DNA from: Thermaceae bacterium | GTDB taxonomy: Bacteria; Deinococcota; Deinococci; Deinococcales; Marinithermaceae | Reading direction: 5' to 3' | Assembly (NCBI GenBank): GCA_026985615.1 | Contig: JALSQD010000083.1 | Coordinates: forward strand, 1 to 6,707 | DNA length: 6,707 nucleotides | Shown: one piece after another, positions 6,127 to 6,707 of the stretch | How positions within the stretch are numbered: position 1 is the stretch's first letter | How the letters are laid out: each line of letters begins with the position of its first letter | Made by a program: the position numbers and the translations under genes | Notes under the pieces: model-generated | The model's database searches: none | Told to the model about the DNA's origin: nothing | The model's input: the letters and a program-made list of their open reading frames with translations, nothing else

Positions 6127-6154
6127 TTCATAATTTCCTATTTTCCGATATACT
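6127..6154 (+). promoter_or_regulatory. Promoter of the AbrB/PIN module
   Basis: TTCATA (6127-6132, 4 of 6 to TTGACA) and TATACT (6149-6154, 5 of 6 to TATAAT) are separated by 16 bases in a markedly AT-rich stretch. The -10 ends 6 bases before the ATG at 6161 and there is no Shine-Dalgarno, so this again looks leaderless. Antitoxins of this type usually repress their own promoter; a repressor site here is likely but I cannot define it. Confidence 0.7.
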
Positions 6155-6160
6155 GCATAC

Positions 6161-6409
6161 ATGAGCGCGATCACCCAGATTTCCAAGCGCGGGCAGATCA
6201 CGCTCCCGGCCGAGGTGCGGAAGATGCTGGGGCTCGAGCCGGGAGACACCCTGGTGGTGCGCGTCGAAGAAGGGCGAATCGTGCTCGAGCCCGCCGTCGT
6301 CCTTCCGCTGGAGCTCTACTCGGACGAGCGCGTCGCGGAGTTCGAGGAGAACGCCGAGGTGAGCCCCGAGAAGCTCGAGGCCTTCAAGAAAGCGTGGGGG
6401 CAGGTTTGA
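6161..6409 (+). CDS. AbrB/MazE-fold antitoxin (VapB-like)
   Basis: An 82-residue protein. Residues 4-44 are a complete SpoVT-AbrB swapped-hairpin DNA-binding domain: I-S-K-R-G-Q-I-T-L-P (7-16), then A-E-V-R-K-M-L-G-L-E-P-G-D (17-29), and V-E-E-G-R-I-V-L-E-P (35-44). The acidic C-terminal tail (about 50-82, with Y-S-D-E-R-V-A-E-F and K-L-E-A-F-K-K-A-W) is of the kind that wraps a PIN toxin. In VapBC systems the antitoxin dimer represses the operon and blocks the toxin RNase. The stop TGA overlaps the downstream TTG as TTGA, so the toxin start was coupled to it. The gene itself is intact although its toxin is broken. The family is certain; naming the partner relies on the adjacent PIN remnant. 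Confidence 0.93.
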   Translation: MSAITQISKRGQITLPAEVRKMLGLEPGDTLVVRVEEGRIVLEPAVVLPLELYSDERVAEFEENAEVSPEKLEAFKKAWGQV

Positions 6410-6707
6410 GGCCACGTGTCTTCCTCGACGCCAACGTCCTCTTTTCCGCAAGCCTCGGTGGGCCCGTTTGGGAGGCGATCTGGGGCGTCGCAGACGTAGG
6501 GGGCTACGAACTGGTCACCAGCCCTTTTGCACTCGTCAAAGCCAGGGAAACCTGAAACGCAAACGCCTCGGATCGCTCAGCACACTCTCCGAACGCCTGC
6601 GTTTGGTCCGCCTCGTCCCGGAGGCGGAACCAGAGCCATGGATGACTAACCTGCTGCCCCCAAAAGACCTGCCTATCCTGGCTGCGGCGGCCGCGGCGGG
6701 CTGCCGC
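6406..6707 (+). pseudogene. Frameshifted PIN-domain toxin (VapC-like), running off the right edge
   Basis: From TTG at 6406 the frame reads a PIN N-terminus, R-V-F-L-D-A-N-V-L-F-S-A (residues 4-15, first acid D8), and continues to L-V-K-A-R before a TGA at 6553-6555. The rest is in another frame, starting N-L at 6549 and open to the window end. It includes a leucine/arginine-rich helix and K-D-L-P-I-L-A-A-A, whose Asp (6666-6668) is the usual next active-site acid. Adding one base after 6546 restores A-R-R-N-L, the usual PIN sequence, so a one-base deletion near 6544-6550 is the simplest explanation. Lys45 (AAA, 6538-6540) lies where PIN proteins normally have a catalytic Glu. PIN toxins are Mg-dependent RNases; this copy should be inactive. 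An in-frame GTG at 6394 is an alternative start. Confidence 0.85.

Noticed and set aside
6544..6558. Programmed ribosomal frameshift in the PIN gene
   Set aside because: No slippery heptamer with a downstream structure is evident at 6544-6555, and the apparent loss of a catalytic acid nearby fits decay better.
6670..6707. GCGG-rich repeat at the right edge
   Set aside because: It is the poly-alanine helix of the PIN remnant encoded by GCG/GCC codons, not an independent repeat.

Overview
The window looks like chromosomal DNA from a high-GC bacterium of the Deinococcota, most likely the Thermales (Thermus, Meiothermus or Oceanithermus type). The support is the style of the Dxs, RecF and IlvE proteins, strong use of G/C-ending codons, mixed use of Shine-Dalgarno and apparently leaderless starts (a TANNNT -10 hexamer 6-7 nt before the start codon), and a VapBC-type AbrB/PIN pair. 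This assignment is inference from recall; no search was run. Coding density is very high and the longest gap between genes is about 145 bp.

Layout. (1) The left edge holds the first 16 codons of an unidentified gene leaving the window on the minus strand. Its Shine-Dalgarno sequence lies at the edge of a 9-bp hairpin. (2) A divergent plus-strand unit holds a small unidentified lipoprotein followed 9 bp later by dxs, the first enzyme of the MEP isoprenoid pathway. (3) dxs meets recF tail to tail, with both stop codons inside one CTAG. (4) On the minus strand a macrodomain gene precedes recF and is coupled to it by an ATGA stop/start overlap. (5) Divergent from that pair, across a 35-bp gap, is dciA (DUF721, helicase-loading family), which carries an internal four-cysteine zinc-finger motif. 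The gap and both GTG starts form a 17+7+17 bp imperfect inverted repeat containing two mirror-image -10 elements. (6) ilvE, a branched-chain aminotransferase, follows with a strong Shine-Dalgarno sequence and a clear intrinsic terminator. (7) An AT-rich promoter drives an AbrB/MazE-fold antitoxin gene. It overlaps a PIN-domain toxin gene that is broken by a single-nucleotide frameshift and also appears to have lost an active-site acid; this gene runs off the right edge.

How they fit together. dciA, recF and the macrodomain gene form a replication/repair neighbourhood: helicase loading, gap recognition and repair, and removal of ADP-ribose or related metabolites. In many actinobacteria recF and a dciA homologue are adjacent near dnaA; here they are divergent and no dnaA, dnaN or DnaA-box cluster is visible. 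dxs and ilvE are metabolic housekeeping genes. The AbrB/PIN pair is a small accessory module in decay.

The most interesting signals are the mirror-image promoter pair between the macrodomain gene and dciA, the RecR-like CxxC-x8-CxxC finger inside DciA next to recF, the translationally coupled macrodomain-recF pair, and the doubly damaged toxin beside an intact antitoxin. I found no CRISPR array, RNA gene, insertion sequence or wholly new multi-gene system.
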